A stretch of 64,000 nucleotides of DNA from Rhabdochlamydiaceae bacterium (GCA_019745395.1 JAIETG010000027.1:124001-188000), one strand, 5' to 3'; shown: positions 53,301 through 62,355, counted from the first letter of the stretch. The notes: generated by a model not told the origin, from the letters alone. Numbers and translations are program-made.

Positions 53301-53822
53301 GAGCTTGCCTTACAAGAACTTGGACTCACAAGAAAACAATTTCCGCTGATTACAGTGACATTTGCTAATACCATTTTACGAGAAAAAACAGCCCGATATC
53401 TTTCAGAAAGATGGATATCTCTCTTTCAAATCCCTTGCCGTATAGAAAAATGTGAACACTCCGTATTCTTTTCCAAAATCATGAAAGCTGATTTTCAATG
53501 TTTGACAATGCATTGGAAGTCTTTCATTGATCACCCTCTTTACACTCTTAAAATTTTCAAATACCGTAATGATGTCATCAATTTCCCCCGATGGTTCCAT
53601 CCAGAATATCACAAGCAGATCGAAGAGGCACAACAAGAACTCGATCCCGATAAAAAAATCCAACACCTTTCTGCTGCAGAAAAACTGCTTATAGAAGAAT
53701 CTCCTTTGATTCCTTTGTATTATGAAAAAGAAAAAATCATCAAAAAAAGACACCTCAGAAAAGCTCTCTACTCACCCTCTACAGGTCGATTCGATCTAAA
53801 AAATGCTTATATAGAAAGATAA
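50346..53822 (+). CDS. Fusion of an unknown ~650-aa domain with an OppA-type peptide-binding domain, no signal peptide
   Basis: A 1158-aa protein. Residues 1-650 match no family I know. They contain helical parts and two alpha/beta segments (KLHYIRTELNFFFGSKPVLG, PQVMISLDKQTSSEMIFVV) and no membrane helix. From about residue 660 the sequence is a family 5 solute-binding protein: RLSLSHLPSSLDPRMEGDEI, LFEGLTRLDENGNPSLAIAQ, CYWTDGSLVTAYDFEHSWKK, FVCNGPFLLKK, ALFNTEKFPFQNTNLRKAFA and EESPLIPLYYEK. Such domains normally carry a secretion or lipoprotein signal; none is present and the domain is C-terminal. A cytosolic peptide sensor or a non-classically exported binder is possible. Confidence 0.78.
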   Translation: MSDFPLLLENVVCTPFHIEPTVAYGFLSPEITQHVAAMEKVVRKCIPENLLKLSALEFKKNFLSNLPLLIWSEPSSAPGYIEISCLTLSLKEDVLGHQIIDILRAWIIPGKCTPVLSSQILPFLWDLFPHETFLVLQAKLLMKNSKELSKALLHLPSLSTHLLSSLKNPLIFRNFFSEHPLLENIKNAEIHKNLGIITEKFPSFFDTSIFLEMSRFFSLSPKSFSTPRSARHVTKIITSHFLMRTNLVRQLSLFPERRHLKLHYIRTELNFFFGSKPVLGLAIAIAPLDKHEFFEESHILEAAQSLLPDVQSVQGSFYSYQGVEDPLCTLYIELEKKDGSRFSFQEIHLLKKDFESELKRRIEKLVPSIFMIRNEEEIMRNILLLSEELKYLSDLPQVMISLDKQTSSEMIFVVILVRLVKPGQPSLSQSFHKIKTQAVFVPDRLQHVGFLRKNYPKEANVFHVKLPKDSSLLRPDYSVNFYLAREKVANVLQEAIGPFRDYNGGMILKQGELFYQFKESFSSIAQKNSELLENFFFSLNPIEMQATLPLFSLQVLFRQFLEARDIELPKKEHYFLKIEEKKDMLFAMIRIQDTAFKEELHATLIRYELWSKSLIHTSFSLQGSLYIGCILLHFDPKKHQIFIEALQEAIHSWRNRIKNQQIVRLSLSHLPSSLDPRMEGDEISAALAKMLFEGLTRLDENGNPSLAIAQSVEILKNATQYLFKLKKCYWTDGSLVTAYDFEHSWKKILSPSFSTPLSHFLHVIKNAQAAKEGLCPIEHVGITSLTPSTLAVDLEYPSPEFLELVALPIYSPVPHYIDKTHPDWGLRDSEDFVCNGPFLLKKTSHHARYELIKNSLYWDQEQVKIQQINLSKDSSTIAHSMFQNEEIDWLGMPLRPWEPFFEEHIEADTHPTLSGVHWALFNTEKFPFQNTNLRKAFALAINQKELVSRLPHTCFPASAPLPPSHTMNYNLDHCTGNEAKALEFFELALQELGLTRKQFPLITVTFANTILREKTARYLSERWISLFQIPCRIEKCEHSVFFSKIMKADFQCLTMHWKSFIDHPLYTLKIFKYRNDVINFPRWFHPEYHKQIEEAQQELDPDKKIQHLSAAEKLLIEESPLIPLYYEKEKIIKKRHLRKALYSPSTGRFDLKNAYIER

Positions 53823-54028
53823 TACAAATATAATATCGAAACAAATAAAAGATTTCGAGTTTACTAAAATAAGCAAACTAAATAAAATAAACACACAAAA
53901 CAAGTGAATAAAGAAGCAAAACAACAAAATTTATGTGAGATTTTGCTCTATAAAATTTGTCGTATTAACAAAACATTAAGCGACTAATTTAAAATTTAAC
54001 AAAAAATCAATAAAATGAAGGAGCGTTT

Positions 54029-54247
54029 ATGTTCAGAACTGTAGGAAACGGTGTTAAAGATATTACTTTAGGAGCAGCTAGTTGCATTCCCATCATAGGA
54101 CCTTGTGTTGTTGTCCCTGCGAGATTTATTGCAACTATCGTATGCACCGCGGGAAAAGTGGCTTTTTATGGGGTAAAAGCCGTTGTTATGGTTCCTGTAA
54201 AAACTGGATCTGCCATCGTTAAGCTATTTCACAGATCTCCAAAATAG
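54029..54247 (+). CDS. Small hydrophobic protein of unknown function
   Basis: A 72-aa protein after a clear AAGGAG box. Almost wholly hydrophobic with Gly/Ala/Val (GAASCIPIIGPCVVVPARFI, KVAFYGVKAVVMVPVKTG), probably two membrane segments with three Cys and a basic C-terminus. A bilobed hydrophobic pattern recalls chlamydial inclusion membrane proteins, but the size is below the usual range, so this is only a suggestion. Isolated by AT-rich DNA on both sides. Confidence 0.55.
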   Translation: MFRTVGNGVKDITLGAASCIPIIGPCVVVPARFIATIVCTAGKVAFYGVKAVVMVPVKTGSAIVKLFHRSPK

Positions 54248-54284
54248 AAATCTGCATAGAGAAGTTTTCAAAAAATATAACATT

Positions 54285-54314
54285 TTTTGTAAAATAATAA
54301 GAGACCTGTATAAT
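54285..54314 (+). promoter_or_regulatory. Possible promoter of the TPR-VWA-rsmD operon
   Basis: Perfect TATAAT at 54309-54314 with a poor -35 (TTTTGT at 54285-54290, 18-bp spacer), 34 bp before the ATG at 54349. Confidence 0.4.
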
Positions 54315-54348
54315 CGGGAACAAAATTAACCCATTATCTGGTCTTCTT

Positions 54349-57066
54349 ATGGCACGATTCCCTTATAAAGCTGCAATGCAGCTCTCCTTACTCTGCGCAT
54401 CCTTTACTCTTTGTTCTGCTCAACCTGTATCACAAGGAGCGCAATTTCTTAAAAGAATGAAGGAGTATTGGAAAGAAGGCGATTTAGAAACAGCGAAACG
54501 ACAAATTCGCTCCTATCTTGAAAAAGATTCTACAGGTGATCTACAAGAAGAAATGCATCTTCTTTTAGGGGATATCTACCTCAAAGAAGGCAACTACCTC
54601 TCTGCCTTAGAAGAATATAATCTGCTACAAAAAGAAGATCTCCAAGAGAAAATTTTCTACAATAAAACCCTTTGTTTTTATGAGACAGATCAGACACAAG
54701 AGCTAATTCAAATAGCAGAAACATTTCCTTCACATTCGTCTCTCTCTTTAGAGCAAAAAAATTCCATACGCTACCTATGCGCTTCCAACTTTTTTGAAAA
54801 TGCCATGAAAGCTGCGGATAAAGATCTTGTTCTTTTAGAAAAATCTAAAGAACTGTTCACCTCCTGTGCAGGAACTTCTTTTGAACCCCTTTCATTATAT
54901 CCTTTAGCACGCATCCATGAAATCACAGGACAAAACATACTAGCGGCATCATATTATGAAGCGGCTTCCAAATGCCATCCTGATGCAGATGCGCATTTTC
55001 TTTTTCAAGCAGCTCTTTTGCGCTCAGAAGAAGCTCCTGAACTTGCCATCACAACTTTCAAAAAACTTTTTCCAGCATCTTCTAAACAATCTGAGGCTCT
55101 TTATAACTGCTTACTTTTGCAATACAAAACAAAGCAACTTAAAGAGTTCATCTCCACCTATGAAACGCATCATCATATCTTAAATAAAGAACAAGAAATT
55201 GCTGCGAACTACCTATTAGGAAAAAGTCTATTCCATTTAGAAGAATTTGAAAAAGCTATTGACCCTCTTTTAGAAACTATGGGGAGCTCCTCTTCTCCTT
55301 CATCTAAAAGAACTGCGCAACTCATGCTGCTAGAATGTGCTTACAAAATCCAAAACATTGACCTATATCAAAAAATCTTCCGAAACGGGTCAGCTCCTCT
55401 TGTTAACGATGAAAACTACACAACAGCTCATCTTGTTTACATAAAGCTATTAAAAGAACGCGAACACTATGGAGAATTCATTGAAGAGGCTCAAGCGTTC
55501 ATGGCGCAAAATCCAGAACATCCAGAACAAGAGCAAGTTCTATGGGATACAGCTTATTTCCTCTATCAATCAAAAAAATGGAAGCAAGCTGACGCGCTCT
55601 TTGCTTCATTAATTACAACTCATCCCGGTAGCAAGTTTATTCCTAATGCATGGAGGCTCAGCCTCAACTGCGCTCTTTCCCAAATGCAATCGAGCTCTTT
55701 AGAAGAACAAACTTCGTATCGAACAGCTTTAATCGATAAAATAAAGATCATCTTACTTCAAAATGAAGCTCTTACTTCCGCAGAAAAAGAGACTTTTTCT
55801 TTTGAGCTAATAAAAAACCTCTTTTTACAAGAGCGCTTTGAAGAAGTTCTAAGTACTTCCCAAGAACTATTAAAGCAAATTCCCCAAACGCGATTCCTAG
55901 AAGATTTAAAGCTTCTGCAAACACTCTGTTTCCTAAGTGATCCTAAGCATGTTGAACTTTTCATCGAACATGCAGAGGCTCTTTTAGAGCAATCAACTGC
56001 TTTTGCTCAAAGAGACCAGCTAAGGCTCCATCTCTTCAATGCATATGTTCAAAAAGCAGATCTTTCTTCTGATAAAGATAAAGACAATGCTTTAGCAAAA
56101 GCGGCATACCACCTCTACGAGCTCTTTGAAAAAAATCCTCTCTCCTTAAAAAAAGAAAACATACAATGGTTAGCAGAATACCATTATGATATTGTAAAAA
56201 ACTTACAAACCGATCCATCAGCGTCTCGAGACTTTTTTACATCTCATCTTCATCGCTCAGCATCGCTTTTTGAAGCTCTTCTACCTGCTGAAAATACGGA
56301 CCTTACAGAAGTTTCAGAAACATTTTTATTTAGGCTCTCTACACTTCTTTCTTTATCAGGTCAATTCGATAAAAAAGCAGCTATTTTAGAGCGCTTTATA
56401 AAGCCACAAATTTCTATGCAAAGCCTCATTCAAAGACAATTGGCTTTAGAGCTTGCAGAAGCGCATCATATACTTGGGAATTTCTTACAAGCATTAGATT
56501 CTTATAATCTACTTATTCAAAACTACCCATCCTCTTCAATTAGAGCGCTTGCAATCTTAAAACGCTCTAAGCTTCTTACATATTATCTTCCTGAAGATCA
56601 GAAAACAGAAGAGAACCCCACTTATGCACAAAATCTGAATGATCTAAAAGACTTAGAAATACAAAGAAGCCTTCTTTCAGAACCGCTTCATTTGGAAGCT
56701 GGTTTAGAATATATTCGATGGAAATCTGATCTTACCCAAGAAGATTCTGCTCGAAAGAAAAAGCAAATTCATTTGCTCCAACTCTTTAAAGAAAACTTCC
56801 AATCAGAGTTCCTTACAGAAAATAAAGATGCGGCAGATCCTTCTACTAAAGAAAAAGAGATGCTCCTTTCATCTTATCTTCAATTTGCAGAAGCTGAGAT
56901 TCTTCGTTTAGAGGCGAGTCTAATAGAAGTACCTTCAGAGGCTCAAATTTTGATAGAAAAAGCACACTCCAACATTGAGCTTCTATTAAAACAATCAACC
57001 CAGCTTCCAGAATCCTTGAAAAAACGAATAGAACTATGTCAGCAAGAAATGGGCCAAACTCTATGA
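54349..57066 (+). CDS. Large secreted TPR-repeat protein
   Basis: A 905-aa protein with signal peptide (MARFPYKAAMQLSLLCASFTLCSAQ). The rest is a helical solenoid of TPR-type repeats (DLQEEMHLLLGDIYLKEGN, QEIAANYLLGKSLFHLEEFE, WDTAYFLYQSKKWKQADALF, ALELAEAHHILGNFLQALDS). No catalytic motif. Probably a periplasmic or outer-surface scaffold. It is coupled (ATGA overlap) to the VWA protein downstream, a pairing seen in BatA/BatB/TPR operons of other bacteria, although those have different sequences. Confidence 0.75.
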   Translation: MARFPYKAAMQLSLLCASFTLCSAQPVSQGAQFLKRMKEYWKEGDLETAKRQIRSYLEKDSTGDLQEEMHLLLGDIYLKEGNYLSALEEYNLLQKEDLQEKIFYNKTLCFYETDQTQELIQIAETFPSHSSLSLEQKNSIRYLCASNFFENAMKAADKDLVLLEKSKELFTSCAGTSFEPLSLYPLARIHEITGQNILAASYYEAASKCHPDADAHFLFQAALLRSEEAPELAITTFKKLFPASSKQSEALYNCLLLQYKTKQLKEFISTYETHHHILNKEQEIAANYLLGKSLFHLEEFEKAIDPLLETMGSSSSPSSKRTAQLMLLECAYKIQNIDLYQKIFRNGSAPLVNDENYTTAHLVYIKLLKEREHYGEFIEEAQAFMAQNPEHPEQEQVLWDTAYFLYQSKKWKQADALFASLITTHPGSKFIPNAWRLSLNCALSQMQSSSLEEQTSYRTALIDKIKIILLQNEALTSAEKETFSFELIKNLFLQERFEEVLSTSQELLKQIPQTRFLEDLKLLQTLCFLSDPKHVELFIEHAEALLEQSTAFAQRDQLRLHLFNAYVQKADLSSDKDKDNALAKAAYHLYELFEKNPLSLKKENIQWLAEYHYDIVKNLQTDPSASRDFFTSHLHRSASLFEALLPAENTDLTEVSETFLFRLSTLLSLSGQFDKKAAILERFIKPQISMQSLIQRQLALELAEAHHILGNFLQALDSYNLLIQNYPSSSIRALAILKRSKLLTYYLPEDQKTEENPTYAQNLNDLKDLEIQRSLLSEPLHLEAGLEYIRWKSDLTQEDSARKKKQIHLLQLFKENFQSEFLTENKDAADPSTKEKEMLLSSYLQFAEAEILRLEASLIEVPSEAQILIEKAHSNIELLLKQSTQLPESLKKRIELCQQEMGQTL

Positions 57067-58871
57067 TTTCTTCTTTCCGCTCAAAACCGATACCTCTTTG
57101 GACAACATGTCTTTGTGTCTCGCTTTCGCTGCATGTAGGTTTGATTTATGTACTTTACGAACATCCCATATTGCTAGAAAAATCTTGGAAGACTCTTTTC
57201 TCTCCAAGTAAGCCCACTCCCAAACACATTGCTGTAGAACAGGGCTGGGCTACTGATGGCATTGTATTAAAGCATTTTTTCGAAGAATTCTCGCCTCAGA
57301 AAAAAGAGCAACCCACTTCGTTAATGCCTCTGGCATATTTACGGCCTTCTATAGAAGAAGAACCTGAAATTACTACTACTTTTTCTGTGAGCTCGTTTCT
57401 TTTAAAAGAAACTCCTGCACCTAAAAGAACATCAAAAAATCCTTCTTTTTCCTATCAAGAACAAGAAGACAGTTTTTTAAATCCTCCCTTTCTCCGTACT
57501 TCCTCACAGACACCTTCTTACGCGGCGCCAACTTTCCAAGTGATCGCTCCCGAAGGTTCAGCTCCTCTTCCTCTCGACAGAATCTCCGACCCGTTATTTC
57601 CTAAAACTCCATCCGTGGAGTCCATTCCTATGGAGGCTCCAGTTCCTCTTACCGCTGAAATCGACCCCTATCAAAACACTTACACATCTTCTCCCGAAAC
57701 TAAAACAACATTTGCCAAAGCTCTAGAAGACCCATCTGCAGCTTTAACCCTGCAACCTTCTTTTTCATACATTCAAGATCACTCAGGATTTTTAACCCAA
57801 AGCTCTTTGGCAAATATAAACGACTATCTTCCTGAAGAGCTTATCGCAGCTATGGAATGGAACCAAGATTTTGAAATACAGGCTACGATATTTCCAGAAC
57901 AAGGGGGATATGTCTTTTCCCTCGCTGTAACACCCAATCAAGATCTTCATCAACATAAAATTCGACAAAACTTCTACTTTTTGGTCGATATTTCTTCCGA
58001 TATAGAAAAACATAAACTCTCCGTATTCAAACGCTCTGTTGTAAAAGCACTAGCCTCTTTACAGCAAGGAGACTCGTTTAATATTTTTTTATTAGATAAA
58101 AAAGTTACGAAGTTCAGCTCTGATAATGTTTTCGTTTCTCCTAAAAACCTTCAGTTAGCAGAAGATTTTCTGGAAAGAAAAACACAAGACAAACCCTTAT
58201 TTGCTTCCTTAAATCTCTCTCAAGGTCTTCAAGAAGTTTTGCAACATATCGAAACTGAAGAAGAAGTGCATACAGCCATTTTACTCACTAATGGAAAGAG
58301 CTCATTAAATCCTCCAGATTTAAGAAACTTCTTAGAAAAAAACCAAGGAAAGCTTACATTATTTACCGCAGCGGTTGGACAAAATAACGAACTCACGAAT
58401 TTGGACATGATAGGCAGTCTCAGTGGAGGCAAGCTCTTTTACTCAGATACAAACGCTTCCTTTCCTAGAAAACTTGCCCTTTTCGTAAAAAGCTTACAAG
58501 AGCCTCTAGCGAAAAACCTAACCGTTTCCCTTCATCCAACGCATCCTAAAGCTCGCATAGAAACGATCTCTTTACCGAAACAGATGCCAAATTTGTATAA
58601 TCAAGAGCCTTTTATCATTATGGGAAAAATGGATCGCCTATGCGATCTACACTTCGTTTTACAAGGAAAAAGCGCAGAAGATCAAATCTTCTTAAAAAAA
58701 GTAATCCATTTTGAAGAAGCAACAGACGCTCTTATCTCCATAAAAAAACAATGGCTTATGCAGCAAAAGATTGGCTACTATGAGAAATTTGTCAAAGAAC
58801 CGAAACCTGCCCACTTAAAACATGCGAAAGAGCTTTTAAAAGCCTTCTATGGAAGGGCTTTTGGAGAATGA
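57063..58871 (+). CDS. VWA-domain protein with N-terminal membrane anchor
   Basis: The ATGA overlap with the TPR gene marks the start at 57063 (602 aa). One membrane helix (about residues 14-34), a long Pro/Ser/Thr-rich stalk, then a VWA domain from about residue 300: FYFLVDISSDIEKHKLSVFK with MIDAS-like DISSD, LQQGDSFNIFLLDKKV, TAILLTNGKSSLNPPDL and LFTAAVGQNNELTNLDMIGS. The canonical DxSxS is DISSD and the last Asp of the MIDAS set is Asn (LLTNG), so metal binding is doubtful. Overlaps rsmD by 4 bp. Confidence 0.74.
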   Translation: MISSFRSKPIPLWTTCLCVSLSLHVGLIYVLYEHPILLEKSWKTLFSPSKPTPKHIAVEQGWATDGIVLKHFFEEFSPQKKEQPTSLMPLAYLRPSIEEEPEITTTFSVSSFLLKETPAPKRTSKNPSFSYQEQEDSFLNPPFLRTSSQTPSYAAPTFQVIAPEGSAPLPLDRISDPLFPKTPSVESIPMEAPVPLTAEIDPYQNTYTSSPETKTTFAKALEDPSAALTLQPSFSYIQDHSGFLTQSSLANINDYLPEELIAAMEWNQDFEIQATIFPEQGGYVFSLAVTPNQDLHQHKIRQNFYFLVDISSDIEKHKLSVFKRSVVKALASLQQGDSFNIFLLDKKVTKFSSDNVFVSPKNLQLAEDFLERKTQDKPLFASLNLSQGLQEVLQHIETEEEVHTAILLTNGKSSLNPPDLRNFLEKNQGKLTLFTAAVGQNNELTNLDMIGSLSGGKLFYSDTNASFPRKLALFVKSLQEPLAKNLTVSLHPTHPKARIETISLPKQMPNLYNQEPFIIMGKMDRLCDLHFVLQGKSAEDQIFLKKVIHFEEATDALISIKKQWLMQQKIGYYEKFVKEPKPAHLKHAKELLKAFYGRAFGE

Positions 58872-59443
58872 GTTTACGTATTATAGGAGGCTCTTTTAAA
58901 GGACGCCTTTTAAAAGCTCCCACAGGTCCCTTATCTCGCCCCACAATGTCTATAATGCGCAAAGCAGTATTTGATATCTGTCAATCCGTTATAGAAGATG
59001 CTCATTTTCTCGATCTCTTTGCTTGTAGTGGAGCCATGGGTATTGAAGCATTAAGCAGGGGAGCTGCTCATGCTACCTTCATAGAAAAAGACAAAAAAAC
59101 TATAAGTTACCTGATCGAAAATATTAAAACGCTCGAGCTAGAAAAACAAACCACTCTTTTAGCTGGAGATGTTTTCACTCAGCTCAAACGATTAAAAGCT
59201 CCCTATCACATCCTTTATATCGATGCTCCCTATCCTCTTACAGAAAGCTCTGATAGACCTATAGAAAAGCTCTTAACTTTCTTTGACCAAAGCTCCCTGC
59301 TTGTAGAAAATAGCCTCGTATTTATCGAAGAAAGAGCCCCAGGAACTCAGATTCCTCGGATGCCCCTTACACAGTTAGCCTATAAAAATACCAGGCAATT
59401 TGGATCCTCTTTGCTACATCAGTGGGAATATCACTCAAATTAA
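58868..59443 (+). CDS. rsmD: 16S rRNA (guanine966-N2)-methyltransferase RsmD
   Basis: A 191-aa protein. RIIGGSFKGRLLKAP at the start and RPTMSIMRKAVFDIC, then FLDLFACSGAMGIEALSRGA (SAM motif I), FIEKD, and catalytic DAPYPL (the DPPY position reads DAPY). The usual DPPY/NPPY is changed to DAPY, which may be the lineage variant. Third gene of the TPR-VWA-rsmD operon. Confidence 0.88.
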   Translation: MSLRIIGGSFKGRLLKAPTGPLSRPTMSIMRKAVFDICQSVIEDAHFLDLFACSGAMGIEALSRGAAHATFIEKDKKTISYLIENIKTLELEKQTTLLAGDVFTQLKRLKAPYHILYIDAPYPLTESSDRPIEKLLTFFDQSSLLVENSLVFIEERAPGTQIPRMPLTQLAYKNTRQFGSSLLHQWEYHSN

Positions 59444-59598
59444 AGATTTTTTCCTTCTTGTATTTCTTCGATTATAAACTGAGTAAAAGGCTGGATATCT
59501 CTATCAACTGTTCCGATTGAAGGATCGCCCCCAATTTTTCCCATGAACCAATTCTAAGAGCTATTATGACCGATACCTATCGGAGTCTTACCGTCCAT
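59440..59598 (-). pseudogene. Possible short gene relic opposite the rsmD 3' end
   Basis: The minus strand reads MDGKTPIGIGHNSS, a TAG stop, then NWFMGKIGGDPSIGTVDRDI and QPFTQFIIEEIQEGKNL, ending in a stop that overlaps the rsmD stop. The composition is protein-like, but the family is not recognised, and it is only 53 codons. The 34-aa stretch after the TAG could also be a stand-alone small ORF. Confidence 0.3.
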
Positions 59599-59710
59599 AG
59601 TGAACTCTGTATGGCTCCTATATCGCAATCAAAAAGCAACATACCAAAAAGTAATACTTTAAATTAGCGGCAGAGATTTGTCATAAATGGGGATGATTAT
59701 AAAGAAAAAA

Positions 59711-59736
59711 GCCCGGAGGATTCTCCGGGCTTTTTT
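59711..59736. terminator. Bidirectional intrinsic terminator
   Basis: GCCCGGAG and CTCCGGGC (8 bp, 4-base loop) with T6 on the plus strand and A6 just before it, so T6 on the minus strand too. It ends the MORN-repeat gene (stop at 59743). Confidence 0.88.
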
Positions 59737-59742
59737 AGTAGA

Positions 59743-62355
59743 CTAACGTACTTTTTTACCGTGATCATAAAAACTTTCAGAAGACTGACCATCTGCATCA
59801 TAAGAGTATTTAGCTCCGTGCAGTTCATCATTTTCAAAGTTTTGTACTAAAGAAAGCTTACCATCATCAGAATATTTGTTCATTTTTCCGTGACGCTTTC
59901 CATGAACATACCCAGCTTCAAACACTAAAGTACCATCTTCATTCCACTGCTGATAAATACCGTTGCGTTCTCCGTCCTTGTATTGTTCCAAGCTAGCAAG
60001 TTTACCATCGGGATGGTAAGTTCTTAGCTCTCCCTCTACGAGATCATGGATATAGTTTGCTTCCTTAGCAAGAGATCCATTAGGAAAATACTCTTTGTAA
60101 GGGCCATGCTTTTGGTCATTATGAAATTCTATAACAAGAAGATCTTGTCCTTTAGGACCAAAAATCTTTCCTATCCCTTCTTTTTTACCAGCCACATAAG
60201 GAGTCATAGCAATTTGAATACCATTTTCAGCAAATTCTAAAACTTCTCCTTCTACTATGTCATTAACATAGCTAGCTTCTAGAGCTTTTACTCGACCATA
60301 GGTCTCATGCAAAGGAAAGTAGATTGCATGGGAACCATGTTTCTTACCATCAGCATAATGACAGACAATCTCACGTCCATTTTCTAATCTCTGAAAAGCT
60401 TTCCCATGAAGTTTTCCATGCTTATATTCTGCTTCTTCTAATAAAACTCCCTGGTCATTCCACAAACTTTTGCGGCCGTCCAGCTCACTTTTTTTGTAAG
60501 AAATAGAAGCTTGTAATGTACCATTAGGATAGAACGTTTTTTGAACTCCATCCATATTTCCATCTTCATCATGACAGAATAACTTGGCTACTTGTTGTTC
60601 TTTTTTACCAGATTCTTTCGGATAGAACTCTTTTTGTTCTCCAACAGGTGTACCTTTGTTAAAGGACTTAACCATCCAAGGGCTACCATCTTCATACCAG
60701 CTCTCAAATTTGCCATCAAATTGCTCTTCACGATAGGTAGCACGAGCCTTAAGCTGACCACTTAGATAGTATTCTTCAACTTTTCCATTTTTTTTACCGG
60801 CAGCATAGTGCAAAACTTCTTTGATCTTATCTTTTGTATACCAAGTTGTTACCTCTCCAATAGGAAAATTATTTTCATATCGAATCTGTAAAACTAAAGA
60901 GGACTCTGCATCCCATTCTTGGAAAAGTCCTTCTTTTTTACCCTGGTTAAAGTTTCCTACATATCTTAGTACGCCGTTTTCATGCCATTCCTTACGCTCT
61001 CCATCCAGTTCATCGTCAGCAAAGTTTTCTTCCATCCGCAATTGACCGTTCGGATGCCATATTTTTGCAAGGCCTTGTTTTTTGCCGTTCTTGAGATGGA
61101 TCTGAACAGCAGGACTGCCTGTTTCAAACCATTCTTCGTAAAGACCATCTTTTTGTCTTTCTTGATAATTTGTTTTTTTCTTCACTTGTCCAGATTCATA
61201 ATACTCAGTCTGAGGACCCTCAAATTCCCCCATCACATAAGTATATTCAGTCATTGGGCGTCCATTTTCATACCACTCTTTAAAAGAAGAATCTCTTTTA
61301 CCTTCTGTAACAGTGTATTCCGCTTTTAGCTGACCATTTGGATAGAATTCTTTCACAGGTTCTAATAAAACACCTTTAGCATCGTGGTTTGCTACAAAAG
61401 CAGGAGTTTTGTCTTCATAATTTCTCCAATGCTTTCCAATGGCAATCCCGCCTTTATATTTTCCTTCTCCTATGAGCTTTCCATCGGATCCAAAAAACTG
61501 CTCTTTCCCTTCTTTTTTACCATTTTTATAAGAAACCTTATAAAGTTCTTTTCCATTTTCATGGTATTTAATATGGGTGCCTATGGGCTCTCCTTTCTTA
61601 AAATCTTGAACTTCTACAATTGATTGATCTGTATTGTACAAAACAACAGCTGGATTAGTCCCATCAGAATGTAGGACGCCATCGACATAACGAAGACAGG
61701 CTTTCATTACCCCCGAATCAAACCATTCTACAGCTGTCCCATCAGGAACCCCCGCTTTGTACACAATTAAAGCAGATTTCATGCCATTGGGGAAATATCT
61801 AGAAAATTCTCCCTCAAGCTTCCCTTCCTGAAAATAGCCTTCTTCCTTTTTTTCTCCAGTTTCGTAGTAAAATACTACTTTCCCTTCTCGTAAACCTTTG
61901 TTAAAAGTCCCTTCCGATTGCAATGTTCCATTTGCATAAACTGTTTTTACAGGTCCATGAAGCTGGCCACGATCATAATGGAGGACTTTTTCGATTTTGC
62001 CATCTTCATAATAAGATACGCATACTCCATGAGGTGCCATCCCATTTTTCCAATCTTTATATGCCGGCTCTTCTTCTTTTAAAAGAATAAGATCCATTTC
62101 TACATGTGGCTGTCCTTTCGGATAGAAATTAATTTGCTTTACTGGGATTTGATTTCCTTGAGCATCTGATTCAGAAAAAACAACAATATCTGGAACTCCT
62201 TCCTCATGATAAGACAGGATCGTGGGCTTCCAGTGTAGTTCTCTAGGTTTTAAAAACTGAGCTACCGGACGAATTTCCTCTACTGCAGACAAACAAAAAG
62301 GCGATAGCAATGTAGAGTAAACCAAAGTCAAAAACAATCGATGTTTCTTTATCAT
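59743..62355 (-). CDS. Very large secreted MORN/YwqK-type repeat protein
   Basis: I start at the ATG at 62355 after GAGGAGG; the upstream ATG at 62376 would place that box inside the coding region. 870 aa, signal peptide MIKKHRLFLTLVYSTLLSPFCLSA. The rest is a tandem array of roughly 30 repeats of 22-24 residues with the consensus Y-x-NG-x-L-x-x-E/A-x-x-x-x-x-G-x-x-x-G (for example YPNGQLKAEYTVTEGKRDSS, FAENGIQIAMTPYVAGKKEG). These are MORN_2-type repeats, as in YwqK-like proteins, and likely fold as a long beta solenoid. Role unknown; surface or inclusion-lumen binding is possible. Bounded by terminators at both ends. Confidence 0.85.
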   Translation of the reverse strand: MIKKHRLFLTLVYSTLLSPFCLSAVEEIRPVAQFLKPRELHWKPTILSYHEEGVPDIVVFSESDAQGNQIPVKQINFYPKGQPHVEMDLILLKEEEPAYKDWKNGMAPHGVCVSYYEDGKIEKVLHYDRGQLHGPVKTVYANGTLQSEGTFNKGLREGKVVFYYETGEKKEEGYFQEGKLEGEFSRYFPNGMKSALIVYKAGVPDGTAVEWFDSGVMKACLRYVDGVLHSDGTNPAVVLYNTDQSIVEVQDFKKGEPIGTHIKYHENGKELYKVSYKNGKKEGKEQFFGSDGKLIGEGKYKGGIAIGKHWRNYEDKTPAFVANHDAKGVLLEPVKEFYPNGQLKAEYTVTEGKRDSSFKEWYENGRPMTEYTYVMGEFEGPQTEYYESGQVKKKTNYQERQKDGLYEEWFETGSPAVQIHLKNGKKQGLAKIWHPNGQLRMEENFADDELDGERKEWHENGVLRYVGNFNQGKKEGLFQEWDAESSLVLQIRYENNFPIGEVTTWYTKDKIKEVLHYAAGKKNGKVEEYYLSGQLKARATYREEQFDGKFESWYEDGSPWMVKSFNKGTPVGEQKEFYPKESGKKEQQVAKLFCHDEDGNMDGVQKTFYPNGTLQASISYKKSELDGRKSLWNDQGVLLEEAEYKHGKLHGKAFQRLENGREIVCHYADGKKHGSHAIYFPLHETYGRVKALEASYVNDIVEGEVLEFAENGIQIAMTPYVAGKKEGIGKIFGPKGQDLLVIEFHNDQKHGPYKEYFPNGSLAKEANYIHDLVEGELRTYHPDGKLASLEQYKDGERNGIYQQWNEDGTLVFEAGYVHGKRHGKMNKYSDDGKLSLVQNFENDELHGAKYSYDADGQSSESFYDHGKKVR

